Made by a program: the position numbers and the translations under genes. Under the pieces are notes generated by a model, which did no database searches, was not told the DNA's origin, and saw only the letters and a list, made by a program, of their open reading frames with translations. A stretch of DNA of 64,000 bases from Arcobacter defluvii (lineage in GTDB: Bacteria > Campylobacterota > Campylobacteria > Campylobacterales > Arcobacteraceae), in NCBI RefSeq assembly GCF_013201725.1, contig NZ_CP053835.1:1054001-1118000 (forward strand), read 5' to 3'. Shown one piece after another: positions 53,022 through 62,486 of the stretch. Position 1 is the first letter of the stretch; each line of letters begins with the position of its first letter.

Positions 53022-54326
53022 ATGAGATTTATTGTTATATGTGTTATTTTTTTTATTCCACTTTTTGCTGCAAATAAGGATTTTACTCTATACAAAAAAG
53101 AAGGGAATATAAAAGGTAATACACTTTTAATTATTGGAGGGATTCACGGCGATGAACCAGGAGGATATTTTGCACCTGCTTTTTTGGAGAAACATTACAA
53201 AATAAAAAAAGGTAATGTTTGGATAGTTCCAAATATAAATGCAGATAGTATCATTGCTAATAAAAGAGGTCTTTACAATGATATGAATAGAAAGTTTAGT
53301 GTTATAGAAAAAGATGATCCTGATTATTTAGTTGTAAACAAGATAAAAAAAATTATTTTAGATAAAAAAGTTGATTTAGTTTTAAATTTGCATGATGGTC
53401 ATGGTTTTTTTAGAAAAAATTATGAGAATGCAATTTTTAATCCAAATGCTTGGGGACAAGCAACTATAATAGACCAAGAAAAAATAAATGGTCTTGAAAA
53501 GTTTGGAAATCTTGATGAAATTGCCACAAAAGTGAATAATGCTTTAAATAATGATAAATTGTTTCAAGATTTTCATTCTTTTGGAGTTAAAAATACAGAA
53601 ACAAAGTTTAAAGATGAACAAATGCAATTATCTTTAACTTTTTTTGCTGTTACTCACAATAAACCAGCATTTGCCATAGAAACAAGTAAAAATATTACAG
53701 ATTTAGCCCATAAAGTTATATATCAATTAAAATCAATTGAAGAATTTATGAAAGTAATGAACATTGAATTTGAAAGAGATTTTGATGTAAATAACTATGA
53801 AGAGGTAAGTAAAAAACTTTTTGATTTTGGAAAAGTAAGAATTAATAATAATATGATTTTTGATTTAAGTGATATTAAGAAAACGACAAGATTTGTACCT
53901 TTAAAAAATGATAAAAATGATTTTAAGTTTGAACATATTTTAGCAGATACTAAATTTATAGATAATCGATATGAAATCTATATTGGAAATTTAAAAGTAT
54001 CTGATTTTTATCCTCAAATTTTTCCTATTGCAGAGTATAAAAAAGATATAAAAATAGAAGTTGATGGAAAAATTATAAATACAAAATTTGCTGAAGAAGT
54101 AAATATTAAAGAAAATTTTAAAATTCTAAAAACAGATTTTAGGGTTAATATTATTGGATTTAGTAAAACGGGTGTTGAAAGTGAAGATGATATCTTAGTT
54201 AAAAAATCTGATATTTTAGATAATTATTCAGTTGATAATGGGAAAACAAAATATAGAGTTGAATTTTATAAAGATGGTAAATTTTATGGAATGATTATTT
54301 TGAATTTCCTTAAAGATGATATATAA
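53022..54326 (+). CDS. Peptidoglycan DL-carboxypeptidase (Csd4/Pgp1 family)
   Basis: 434 residues with a signal peptide (1-17). The M14 zinc motif is GGIHGDEPGG (HxxE near residue 45), followed by VVPNINADSI, RGLYNDMNRKFS and a downstream metal His in LNLHDGHGFF. These match Csd4/Pgp1, the tripeptide-trimming enzyme that generates helical cell shape in Helicobacter and Campylobacter. H. pylori Csd4 has Gln at the first zinc position, whereas this protein has the ordinary His. The C-terminal half contains beta-domain repeats. AGGAG precedes the ATG. Confidence 0.85.
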   Translation: MRFIVICVIFFIPLFAANKDFTLYKKEGNIKGNTLLIIGGIHGDEPGGYFAPAFLEKHYKIKKGNVWIVPNINADSIIANKRGLYNDMNRKFSVIEKDDPDYLVVNKIKKIILDKKVDLVLNLHDGHGFFRKNYENAIFNPNAWGQATIIDQEKINGLEKFGNLDEIATKVNNALNNDKLFQDFHSFGVKNTETKFKDEQMQLSLTFFAVTHNKPAFAIETSKNITDLAHKVIYQLKSIEEFMKVMNIEFERDFDVNNYEEVSKKLFDFGKVRINNNMIFDLSDIKKTTRFVPLKNDKNDFKFEHILADTKFIDNRYEIYIGNLKVSDFYPQIFPIAEYKKDIKIEVDGKIINTKFAEEVNIKENFKILKTDFRVNIIGFSKTGVESEDDILVKKSDILDNYSVDNGKTKYRVEFYKDGKFYGMIILNFLKDDI

Positions 54327-54345
54327 TTATTTTAAAACTAAAATG

Positions 54346-54378
54346 AAAAAGGGAAGATTTTAAATCTTCCCTTTTTTT
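54346..54378. terminator. Strong bidirectional terminator
   Basis: Perfect 15-bp arms, AAAAAGGGAAGATTT and complement, with one central base, and a T run beyond. Lies between convergent Csd4-like and DUF2892 genes. Confidence 0.9.
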
Positions 54379-54571
54379 ATGATTTTGTTTTTGGTGTACA
54401 TTTTTTAGAAATAATACAAACAGGACAAAAGTCAATAATTCCTACAACTAAAGGAATAATTCCTAAATAGAACCAAGCAATCCCTGTAAAGTATCCAATT
54501 GCAATTAATACAATACCTAAAACTATTCTAAATGGTCTACAAAAAGCTCTAATTTTATCAAATTTATTCAT
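54377..54571 (-). CDS. DUF2892 small membrane protein
   Basis: 64 residues with two TM segments (about 14-30 and 32-48) and a short tail. IRAFCRPFRIVLGIVLIAIGY and GIIPLVVGIIDFCPVC are the DUF2892 pattern, also found as the tail of YgaP rhodaneses. The CPVC pair near residue 50 may bind metal or be redox active. Divergent promoters are likely in the 166-bp gap to the next gene. Confidence 0.85.
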   Translation of the reverse strand: MNKFDKIRAFCRPFRIVLGIVLIAIGYFTGIAWFYLGIIPLVVGIIDFCPVCIISKKCTPKTKS

Positions 54572-54737
54572 AATTAATTTCCTATAATATTTTTTATTTG
54601 AGATTATTATATAAGTAAACTTAATTTACTATAAATAATAAAAACTTATTTTTATTAAAAAATCAGAATAAGTTACATATTCTGATTAAGTGATTTTTTT
54701 GTACAATTTTTATAAATTTAATTGATATTGGTAAGTA

Positions 54738-55436
54738 ATGAAAGAGAAAATATATTTTATTCCAGGGCTTATGACAGATGAAAGATTATGGAAAAGAGTT
54801 ATTCCTTTTTTAGAAAAAGAGTACGAAATAATACATATTCCAATACCTGAGAGTTCAGATTTTGATGAAATAATAGATATTTTATATGGTACTTTTGTAG
54901 AAGAAAAAATAAATCTTTTAGGATTTTCTTTAGGTGGATATATTGCTTCATATTTTACAATAACTTATCCTAATAGAGTAAAAAAACTTTTTATGGTTGC
55001 TTCAACTCCTGGTGCTACAAATGAAGCTGAAATTGAAAGAAGAAAAGAAAAATTTACAATCATTGAAAAAGAAGGTTTTGGGTTGACTTATGAAAAAGCT
55101 TTATCTTTAGTTGAAGAACAAAATAAAAATGATAAAGATTTAATTCAAACTATTATGGATATGTTTCATGATTTGGGAAAAGAAAAATTTATTTCTCAAT
55201 TAACTTCAACTTTTTATAGAAAAGATTTATTTGAAGATTTAACTCATTTAGATATTCCAATTTGGATGTTTTATAGTCTAAATGATAGGCTTTTAAATAA
55301 ACAAGCAATAGAAAAAATTTTGAAAACAAAACATAATATAACTGTAATTTCACGAGAGGGAACAAGTCATAATATACCTTTAGAAGTTCCCTTTGAATTT
55401 GCTATAAATATAAAAAAATGGATGGAAATTAATTGA
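54738..55436 (+). CDS. Alpha/beta hydrolase
   Basis: 232 residues, cytosolic. The nucleophile elbow is LGFSLGGYIA (Ser about residue 70), the acid is probably Asp in YSLNDRLL, and the His in GTSHNIPLEVP near residue 215. This completes the triad order. The N-terminal IYFIPGLMTDERLW gives the oxyanion loop. Likely an esterase or short-chain acyl hydrolase; substrate unknown. Its stop overlaps that of the convergent acyltransferase by 8 bp. Confidence 0.88.
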   Translation: MKEKIYFIPGLMTDERLWKRVIPFLEKEYEIIHIPIPESSDFDEIIDILYGTFVEEKINLLGFSLGGYIASYFTITYPNRVKKLFMVASTPGATNEAEIERRKEKFTIIEKEGFGLTYEKALSLVEEQNKNDKDLIQTIMDMFHDLGKEKFISQLTSTFYRKDLFEDLTHLDIPIWMFYSLNDRLLNKQAIEKILKTKHNITVISREGTSHNIPLEVPFEFAINIKKWMEIN

Positions 55437-56112
55437 TATGAAATTGTTTTTTATATGACTCTTCTAATGAAGTTTTATCTTTATAATCAATAATTTCTCC
55501 AATTTCTATCTCTATATTTAAATTTTTACTTCTTTTATTTATTGCCTCTTTCAAAACTTCATTTGCATGAGTTTTTATATAAACTGGTAAAATATTAATT
55601 TTATTTTTTAAAGCAATTAATTTTGCTCCTTCTTTAAAACTACTGATTTGATTATCTGTTTTATTTCTTGTTCCTTCTGGAAAAATAAATATAGAATTAC
55701 CTTCTTGAATAACTTTTTTTGTATCTTTAAAAAAAGATGACATATTTGCTGATTCTCTATCTAATAGGATTGAATCTGCATTTTTAGTAAAAGAGCCAAA
55801 GAAAAAAGAGTTATATAACTCTTTTTTAGAAACCCAAAAACCATGAATTGGAGAATCTTTTAGTGCAATTTCAATAATAAGTGGGTCAATTATACTTCTA
55901 TGATTTGCTACTAACAAATATTGACCTTCTTTAGGAAGATTTTCTTCATTTAAAACTTTTATATTAATATTTAGTTTTGATAGAAGTATTTGAGAATATT
56001 CTAATCTTAATTTTCTCTTTTCTTGTGATGTTTTGGCTCTTTTTAATTTAAAACCAAATTTGTTTGTTAAGTATGTTGCATATATTGCAATGCTTATTTG
56101 TTTTAAGTTCAA
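55429..56112 (-). CDS. 1-acyl-sn-glycerol-3-phosphate acyltransferase (PlsC-like)
   Basis: 227 residues. Motif I is NHRSIIDP in place of NHxSxxD, motif III FPEGTRNKT; both catalytic His/Asp and the substrate-binding EGTR are intact. Motif II-like DRESANM follows. Makes phosphatidic acid or an analogous lipid at the inner membrane. There is no obvious long TM segment; a short N-terminal helix may anchor it. Followed on the same strand after 30 bp (upstream) by sfsA. Confidence 0.88.
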   Translation of the reverse strand: MNLKQISIAIYATYLTNKFGFKLKRAKTSQEKRKLRLEYSQILLSKLNINIKVLNEENLPKEGQYLLVANHRSIIDPLIIEIALKDSPIHGFWVSKKELYNSFFFGSFTKNADSILLDRESANMSSFFKDTKKVIQEGNSIFIFPEGTRNKTDNQISSFKEGAKLIALKNKINILPVYIKTHANEVLKEAINKRSKNLNIEIEIGEIIDYKDKTSLEESYKKQFHIN

Positions 56113-56142
56113 TATAATCCTAATAATATTTTTGCAATTGTA

Positions 56143-56838
56143 TCAAAATGAAGATATATTTGAAGCTTTTTTTATAAAAATTTCATCAAGATTTATTGCT
56201 GATTGATAGACTAAAACTTCAACACCGTTTTTGGTCACTTCTTTAAAAGTTTCACAATATTTTTTATCAATTTCGCAAGCTAATCTAAAAGGTAATTCAT
56301 CATCTCTTTGAATGATGTATAACATTACAGCTCGATGACCAAGTTTTACCATATCTTCAAGTTCTTTTAGATGTTTAGTTCCTCTTGAAGTTACAGCATC
56401 TGGAAAGGCTAAATAGTTATCTATTTTTAAACTTACACTTTTGATTTCAACATAACATTTTTGTTTTTCATTTTCAAGCAAAATATCAATTCTACTATTT
56501 TGACCATATTTTTGTTCAGGTTTTAAAGAGTTATATCCTTGAAGCTCTTTTATTGTTCCTTCTTTTATAGCTTCAATTGCTATTTTATTTGCAACACCTG
56601 TATTTGTACAAATTATATTTTCATTTATTTTTGTGAGTTCCAATGTATATTTTAATTTTCTTTTTGGGTCATCGTGAAAACTTACCCAAACATCACAATT
56701 ATCTTCTATACAGCTAGTCATTGCTCCACTATTTGGTACATGAGCAGTTATCATTTCACCATTTTCTAAAATAATATCAGCTAAAAATCTTTTGTATCTT
56801 TTTATTAATTTTCCATGTATGAGTTTTTCAAATTTCAC
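56143..56838 (-). CDS. sfsA: SfsA family DNA/RNA-binding nuclease
   Basis: 231 residues. The N-terminal OB fold includes KRYKRFLADIIL and the family GEMITAHVPNSGAMTSC. The nuclease-like part has RIDILLENEKQKCYVEIKSV (PD-ExK style Asp, Glu-x-Lys) and FPDAVTSRGTKHLKEL. SfsA proteins were described as sugar fermentation stimulation factors and bind DNA non-specifically; a nuclease role is inferred from the fold. Complete. About 80 bp separate it from the divergent permease. Confidence 0.92.
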   Translation of the reverse strand: MKFEKLIHGKLIKRYKRFLADIILENGEMITAHVPNSGAMTSCIEDNCDVWVSFHDDPKRKLKYTLELTKINENIICTNTGVANKIAIEAIKEGTIKELQGYNSLKPEQKYGQNSRIDILLENEKQKCYVEIKSVSLKIDNYLAFPDAVTSRGTKHLKELEDMVKLGHRAVMLYIIQRDDELPFRLACEIDKKYCETFKEVTKNGVEVLVYQSAINLDEIFIKKASNISSF

Positions 56839-56919
56839 TAAATTACCTTTTTTTATAATCTTTTAAATCAGAATTATTATACTATCTGAACTTCGATTTT
56901 GTTTTTATAAGGAAAAGTG

Positions 56920-58215
56920 ATGGATGACATTCATAGAAAAAGAGATAAAACCTTAGGAATTCCAGAATTAATTGCAATTGCATTAGGTGGAATGGTAGGT
57001 GGAGGAATTTTTACAATTTTAGGAATTTCTGTCTCTATGATTGGAGCATATACTCCGTTTGCTATTATTTTAGGAGGAATAGTTGCCGCATTAGCTGCAT
57101 ATTCATATATAAAATTAGGAGTTTATTATCAAGATGAAGGAGCAACATACTCTTTTTTTAAAAGAACCTTTCCAAATTCAGCTTTTGCAGCTTCATTGAT
57201 TGGTTGGTGGGTTATTTTTGGATATATAAGTACACTTTCTTTATATGCATATACTTTTTCTTCTTATGCTCTTAGTAGTTTTTCTTATGCAAATGATGAG
57301 ATTATTAGAAAATTAGTTGCAGGAGTTGTAATCTTTGTTTTTACACTTATAAATCTTTGGAGTGTAAAAGGTATGGGAAAAATTGAAGATTTGATGGTTT
57401 ATACAAAATTGGTTATTTTGATTATCATATCTTTTGTATTAATTAACCATAGTAATACAACTATTCCAAATTTATTAAATGAAAGTAAAGATGTAGAATT
57501 TTCAGCTATTTTAATCGTTGCTTCAATTACTTTTGTGGCATATGAAGGTTTTCAATTAGTTATAAATGCTGTAAATGAGATGGATAATCCACAAAAAAAT
57601 ATTCCAATTGCTATTTATAGTGCAATTGCATTAGCCATTTTACTTTATGTAGTTATTTCTTTTGGGGCAATTTTAGCAATATCATTTGATGATATTATTG
57701 CAAATAAAGAGTATGCTTTAGCTTCAGGAGCTAATAAAGTTTTAGGACATTGGGGAAATGATTTGGTAATTATTGGAGCTTTACTTGCTACAAGTAGTGC
57801 AATAAGTGGTACTCTTTTTGGTGCTTCAAGACAAATGTCAATTGTTGCAAAAGATGGATTCTTCCCAAAATTTTTAGAAAAAAGAAATATATATAATATT
57901 CCAACAAACTCTATTTTGATGATGAGTTTTTTAGCTTTTTGTTTGATTTTAAGTGGTTCATTAAAATTGATATTAGAGTTTGGAAGTGTTACCTTTTTGA
58001 TTGTATCTTTGCTTATGGCAATTGCAAATTTCAAAATAAGAGATAAAACTGATTCTTCTTTTTTTATTACAATTTTAGCAATTGTTTTATTGTTGGCAAG
58101 TACAATATTAATAATTTTCTACGAGTTTCAAGTTGAAATGGAACAAATGTTTTTTATAGTGTTTCTTTATGTAGTTTTAACTTTTTTATCTTGGATTTAT
58201 TCAAAGAGAAAATAA
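56920..58215 (+). CDS. APC-family amino acid permease
   Basis: 431 residues from ATG 56920 with AAGGA 6 bp upstream (GTG at 56917 is less likely). About 12 TM helices. TM1 has the APC glycine-rich GGMVGGGIFTILG, and TM6 the YEGFQLVINAVNEMDNPQKNIP typical of the family (key residues E, N, P). Imports or exchanges amino acids with protons or sodium. Stands alone upstream of the hemerythrin gene. Confidence 0.9.
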   Translation: MDDIHRKRDKTLGIPELIAIALGGMVGGGIFTILGISVSMIGAYTPFAIILGGIVAALAAYSYIKLGVYYQDEGATYSFFKRTFPNSAFAASLIGWWVIFGYISTLSLYAYTFSSYALSSFSYANDEIIRKLVAGVVIFVFTLINLWSVKGMGKIEDLMVYTKLVILIIISFVLINHSNTTIPNLLNESKDVEFSAILIVASITFVAYEGFQLVINAVNEMDNPQKNIPIAIYSAIALAILLYVVISFGAILAISFDDIIANKEYALASGANKVLGHWGNDLVIIGALLATSSAISGTLFGASRQMSIVAKDGFFPKFLEKRNIYNIPTNSILMMSFLAFCLILSGSLKLILEFGSVTFLIVSLLMAIANFKIRDKTDSSFFITILAIVLLLASTILIIFYEFQVEMEQMFFIVFLYVVLTFLSWIYSKRK

Positions 58216-58264
58216 CTTTAAGGAATACAAATTGCATTATTAGTTTCCAAAGTAGGAGGAACTA

Positions 58265-58696
58265 ATGAGAGTATTAAAGTTATTAAAAAAAGAGAATCAT
58301 CTTCTAAACAATGAGTTAATTGATACTTTACATATGGAGTTTATTGATATTTATAATAGTGTAGATATTAATTCAAATGAGAGTATAAAATCAAAAGCAA
58401 TTGCATTACTTGTGCATACAAGAAATCATTTCAGAAAAGAAGAAACTTTAATGAATAGATACAAATATCCAAGAAGTACAGAACATAAAAATGAACATAA
58501 CAAAGTTATTGCAGAGTTGGAATTTTTTATTGATAAATCTTCAAGTATATTTGGTATGAATATTTTAAAATCATACTATTTAGAAAAACTTCCTTATTGG
58601 TTTAATTATCATTTATTAAGTATGGATAGTGATTTAGTAGCTTTTTTAAGAACATCAAAAACTTCTTTTCACAAAAAAAAATTAGAAGTAAATTAG
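58265..58696 (+). CDS. Bacteriohemerythrin
   Basis: 143 residues. The di-iron ligands fit: His in DTLHMEF, His and Glu in HTRNHFRKEE, His residues in EHKNEH, and the C-terminal HLLSMDSD. Binds O2 at a non-haem di-iron site. Such proteins are frequent in microaerophilic Campylobacterota, where they buffer oxygen and protect Fe-S proteins. AGGAGG precedes the ATG. Confidence 0.9.
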   Translation: MRVLKLLKKENHLLNNELIDTLHMEFIDIYNSVDINSNESIKSKAIALLVHTRNHFRKEETLMNRYKYPRSTEHKNEHNKVIAELEFFIDKSSSIFGMNILKSYYLEKLPYWFNYHLLSMDSDLVAFLRTSKTSFHKKKLEVN

Positions 58697-58859
58697 AAAT
58701 AGATAAAACAAGCATATAATTAAATAAATGACTTTTATATAAGTGCTTAATAATGGATTTTAAGGTATTATGTCGCCCAATTGAAGAATAAAATTTGATT
58801 ATCCTCACAAGGAAATTAAGTTATTTTTTAAGAAATTATCTTAGAAATCTGGAGGTTTA

Positions 58860-60005
58860 ATGCCTATTACGCTTACTGATAATGTTGCATTATCAACAAA
58901 TATAGTTATTGCTGTTTTATTAACGGTTTTATTTCTTACATTTAAGAAGTCTCAACATACGGATGTTTTTCCTATTTCTGTTACACAGGAGTTAAAAGGT
59001 TTAGGAATTTTAACAGTTGTATTTGCTCATTTTGCATATATGAAGGTTACAAATTCAGAGTTTTTATTTCCTCTTTCTATTATTGCAGGTGTTGGAGTAG
59101 ATTTATTTCTATTTATGTCTGGTTATGGTTTGAGTGTTGGAATGCTAAAAAGACCTATGTCTGCTTTAGAGTTTTATAAAAGAAGATTAATCAAAATATT
59201 TATACCATTTTGGGTAGCTTTAATTATAATTTTTGCAGCTGATGCGATATTTTTAGGGACTTTCTATTCTGTACCATATATGATTCAATCACTTTTGGGT
59301 TGGTTCCCAACAGCAAGAGGTTTTGGTGATGTGAATTCACCATTTTGGTATATTACTTGGATGATTATGTTTTATGCTCTTTTCCCACTATTATTTAGTG
59401 TAAAAAGACCTTGGTTAACAGCTTTAATTTTAGCTGTAATTGCAACACTGATTGGAACATTTAATCCTTTAAATTTAGAGGATAATTGGCTACATAGATT
59501 ACATACTTTAGCTTTTCCTATGGGGATAGTTGCTGCTTGGTTATTACAAGAAAGTAAAGATAAAGAAAACAAACTTGTAAAATATATCAAAGAGTTTAGA
59601 AATAATTCTAAAGGATTAGCTAGATATATAGTAATTATTTTGATGTTTGCAGTTGTAGTTTATATGTCATTGCATACAAGTGCAAATCATTGGCCAACTA
59701 TTGCTTCTATTTTGGGAAAAGGTTTCTATGTTGAACAATTATCTTGTTTGATAATAATGTTAGCATTTATAGTAATCTTCTCATTGAAAAAGCTTGACAA
59801 TAAGTTTTTAGCAGTTTATGGACTTTACTCTTATGAAGTTTATTTAATACATTGGCCACTAATTGGAAGATATGATATTTTCTTTGATTATTTGCCAGCA
59901 TGGGCAGCTGTAATTGCTTGGATGTTTGCGTTTATAGTTGTTAGTTGGTTATTAACAAAAATTGTAAATCCTATAAGTGCATGGGTTGATAAAATAGCAA
60001 AATAA
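58860..60005 (+). CDS. Membrane acyltransferase (acyltransferase-3 / OafA type)
   Basis: 381 residues with about ten TM helices. The family start is KGLGILTVVFAHFAYM, with the key His at about residue 53; DLFLFMSGYGLSVGM, KRRLIKIFIPFWVA and SPFWYITWMIMFY follow. Transfers acyl groups, usually acetyl, to surface sugars or lipids. GGAGG precedes the ATG. It is convergent with the SGNH and MBOAT genes, and the three probably serve surface O-acylation. Confidence 0.88.
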   Translation: MPITLTDNVALSTNIVIAVLLTVLFLTFKKSQHTDVFPISVTQELKGLGILTVVFAHFAYMKVTNSEFLFPLSIIAGVGVDLFLFMSGYGLSVGMLKRPMSALEFYKRRLIKIFIPFWVALIIIFAADAIFLGTFYSVPYMIQSLLGWFPTARGFGDVNSPFWYITWMIMFYALFPLLFSVKRPWLTALILAVIATLIGTFNPLNLEDNWLHRLHTLAFPMGIVAAWLLQESKDKENKLVKYIKEFRNNSKGLARYIVIILMFAVVVYMSLHTSANHWPTIASILGKGFYVEQLSCLIIMLAFIVIFSLKKLDNKFLAVYGLYSYEVYLIHWPLIGRYDIFFDYLPAWAAVIAWMFAFIVVSWLLTKIVNPISAWVDKIAK

Positions 60006-60008
60006 GAT

Positions 60009-60038
60009 AATAATTCCAATCTTTTGATTGGAATTATT
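60009..60038. terminator. Bidirectional hairpin terminator
   Basis: AATAATTCCAAT and ATTGGAATTATT are perfect 12-bp arms around CTTTTG, between convergent genes, with T and A runs on the two sides. Confidence 0.85.
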
Positions 60039-61026
60039 TTTTAGGAACAAATCTTCCAAAGTCCTCAGGAACATTTGTATTTGCATCATTGAAAATTCTT
60101 GCAAGATATAAATATAGATACTCTTGTTTTATATGGGAAGAATCTATATATTTTTCTTCATCATTACTAATACTATTTTCATACATAAAATCCCAATAAG
60201 GTGTTATCTTAGCTATTTCATATTTCCATTTATAGTAAATATCCATTTTATTTACTTCTTCTAAAATTTTTAATTGTGAAGTATGAATTGCAGTTGTGAA
60301 TACTTTTAAATTTACATTATGTTCTTTACATAATTCAACCATCTTTTTAAAGTAGTTTAAGTTTGTATCTCCCCAAACTAAATAGTCTTTATATTTAGTT
60401 TTATATCCACTAAGAGAAGCTTCCCATCTTGGTTTTTTAGGTTCACTTAAAGTCATCTGTTCTTGATAAGCTGTAATAGCTCCATCTTTGTAAAAAGGCT
60501 CTTTTAAATCAGTTGTTAATACATATCTTAAATATTTAAATAAAGGCACTTCTAAATAGTGTTTTATCTGTTTTGTAAAAGTAAATCCATCTTCAAATAA
60601 CTCTTTATCAAAATCACTATTGTTATTTGGTAATTTTTCACTAAATGGATAAAGATTCAATCCAATTATTACATTTTTTATTTCAAAGTGTTCAAGTGAA
60701 TATTTCAAAAAATAGTATTGCTCTTCTAAGGTACCAAATGGGAAACCTAGATTATATACTCTGTCTTTTGTATATTTTTTTACATCTTGTGGATTCATAT
60801 AGTGAACTCTACTTCCTCCTAATATGATTGTATTAGGTTTAAATTCATTTAATTCAATAAACTTTTGAGTTCTATATGCAAGTGCTGTATCTTTAAATAA
60901 ACCTGTGTGAAATTTATTATTTAAGCCAACGGGGTCAATTATATATCTTACAGCTATTCCTAAGGAGAAAAGAATAAATGTAAAGATGATAGTTAAAACT
61001 AGATAGTGTTTATGTTTTCTTTTCAT
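60034..61026 (-). CDS. SGNH-like membrane-anchored protein, MBOAT partner
   Basis: 330 residues with one N-terminal TM (about 9-28), the rest extracytoplasmic. ILGGSRVHYMNP near residue 75 gives a GxSR-type nucleophile block, and SSHIKQEY with preceding Asp (YIDSSH) near residue 303 a DxxH pair, together the SGNH-hydrolase pattern of AlgJ/AlgX/DltD-like proteins. The gene follows the MBOAT gene by 9 bp, so it probably accepts or transfers the acyl group exported by it. The sugar acceptor is unknown. Confidence 0.7.
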   Translation of the reverse strand: MKRKHKHYLVLTIIFTFILFSLGIAVRYIIDPVGLNNKFHTGLFKDTALAYRTQKFIELNEFKPNTIILGGSRVHYMNPQDVKKYTKDRVYNLGFPFGTLEEQYYFLKYSLEHFEIKNVIIGLNLYPFSEKLPNNNSDFDKELFEDGFTFTKQIKHYLEVPLFKYLRYVLTTDLKEPFYKDGAITAYQEQMTLSEPKKPRWEASLSGYKTKYKDYLVWGDTNLNYFKKMVELCKEHNVNLKVFTTAIHTSQLKILEEVNKMDIYYKWKYEIAKITPYWDFMYENSISNDEEKYIDSSHIKQEYLYLYLARIFNDANTNVPEDFGRFVPKK

Positions 61027-61035
61027 TTTTTCTTC

Positions 61036-62418
61036 CTAGAATTGAAAATATAAGAATTCTTTTGCACTTGAAAAAGTAAACAAAGATGCAGTTAAAAGAA
61101 TTACTGTATAAAATATGTATTTGAAATTTGGTTTGAAATTTTGTGCAATTTCCATACTGTTTTTACAAGCAAGTGCTAAAAATAGTGCTAAGACTATATA
61201 AAAACTTTGTAAATATGGGTCAATATGCATAAGATTTGAAAAACTTAAATTTGAAATATCAAATAGCGTTGTTGATACATACCAAGCATCACTAAAATTA
61301 TTTGAAACAAACAGAATTCTTGTGATTATTAATCCTAAAAACATCAAACTCCAAGCTACATAAAAGTTCATTTGTAAATTTGCTCTTTTCATCATATGAG
61401 CCATAACAACAAAAATACCATTTAATAATCCCCAAACAACAAATGTCCATCCAGCTCCATGCCAAAAACCTGATACAAAAAATGTAATCATAATATTTAA
61501 GTACATAACCCAAGCAATAGTTTTATTTCCTCCAAGACTTTTATAAATATAATCTCCTAAAAATCTAGAAAGAGTGATATGCCATCTTTTCCAATAATCA
61601 GCAAAGTTTCTTGCTTTGTATGGACTATTAAAGTTTTTAGGAATATCAATATTGAACATTTTCCCAATTCCTATTGCCATATCAGCATAACCAGAAAGGT
61701 CAAAATAGTATGATAAAACATAAGATGTTGAAGCATACCAAGCTTCAATCATTGATAGTTTTTGAGCATTATCAAAACCATATTGGGCAAAATCTGTAAG
61801 TGGATCCCCAATTAAAGTTTTTTTAGCCAATCCAATAGCGAAAATAAACAATCCTAAAGATACATTTTCCCATTTTATATAAGATTTCCATCTTGTTTGA
61901 AATTGTGGAATAATCTCTTTATGGTGCATAATAGGTCCCATAAGTAATTGAGGGAAGAAAGTAATAAATAAAGAGTAATTTAGAAAGTTGTACTCTTTTG
62001 TTTCACCTCTATAACTATCAACTAAAAAAGCTATTTGTTGGAAAGTAAAATAACTAATAGCTAAAGGAAGAGCTAAATGTAGTAAATTTACATCTTTATT
62101 TAAAACCCAGTTAAAATTTTCTATAAAAAAATCAGCATATTTAAAATATCCTAAAAGTGCTACATTTCCAACTATCCCAAAAGTTAGCATAAATTTTGAG
62201 TTCTTTTTACCTAATTTTTGTCCTACTAAAAAGTTAAAAACCATACTTCCTAAAATCAAAGGAAGATATATTGCATTCCACCAAGAATAAAAAACTAAAG
62301 AAGCAACAACTAAAAAGATTTTACTAAGAGTAACAAGTCTTTTGGAGTTTAAATAAAAATATATGAAAAATGTAATAGGTAAAAATAAAAAAACAAATTC
62401 ATATGAGTTAAATAACAA
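61036..62418 (-). CDS. MBOAT-family O-acyltransferase (AlgI-like)
   Basis: 460 residues with about ten TM helices. The catalytic His is in SGFWHGAGWTFVVWG, and the second conserved region reads WKRWHITLSRFLGDYIY. LMGPIMHHKEIIPQF is also typical of AlgI/DltB proteins, which move acetyl or D-alanyl groups across the inner membrane. Polysaccharide biosynthesis genes for alginate are absent, so the acceptor is another surface polymer. Runs with the SGNH gene as a two-gene unit. Confidence 0.92.
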   Translation of the reverse strand: MLFNSYEFVFLFLPITFFIYFYLNSKRLVTLSKIFLVVASLVFYSWWNAIYLPLILGSMVFNFLVGQKLGKKNSKFMLTFGIVGNVALLGYFKYADFFIENFNWVLNKDVNLLHLALPLAISYFTFQQIAFLVDSYRGETKEYNFLNYSLFITFFPQLLMGPIMHHKEIIPQFQTRWKSYIKWENVSLGLFIFAIGLAKKTLIGDPLTDFAQYGFDNAQKLSMIEAWYASTSYVLSYYFDLSGYADMAIGIGKMFNIDIPKNFNSPYKARNFADYWKRWHITLSRFLGDYIYKSLGGNKTIAWVMYLNIMITFFVSGFWHGAGWTFVVWGLLNGIFVVMAHMMKRANLQMNFYVAWSLMFLGLIITRILFVSNNFSDAWYVSTTLFDISNLSFSNLMHIDPYLQSFYIVLALFLALACKNSMEIAQNFKPNFKYIFYTVILLTASLFTFSSAKEFLYFQF

Positions 62419-62486
62419 AAGATACCCTTTTAGTGATGTGAAAAAATTGTGGAAATTTAATTGAAAATTGTGAAATAATTGCTAAA

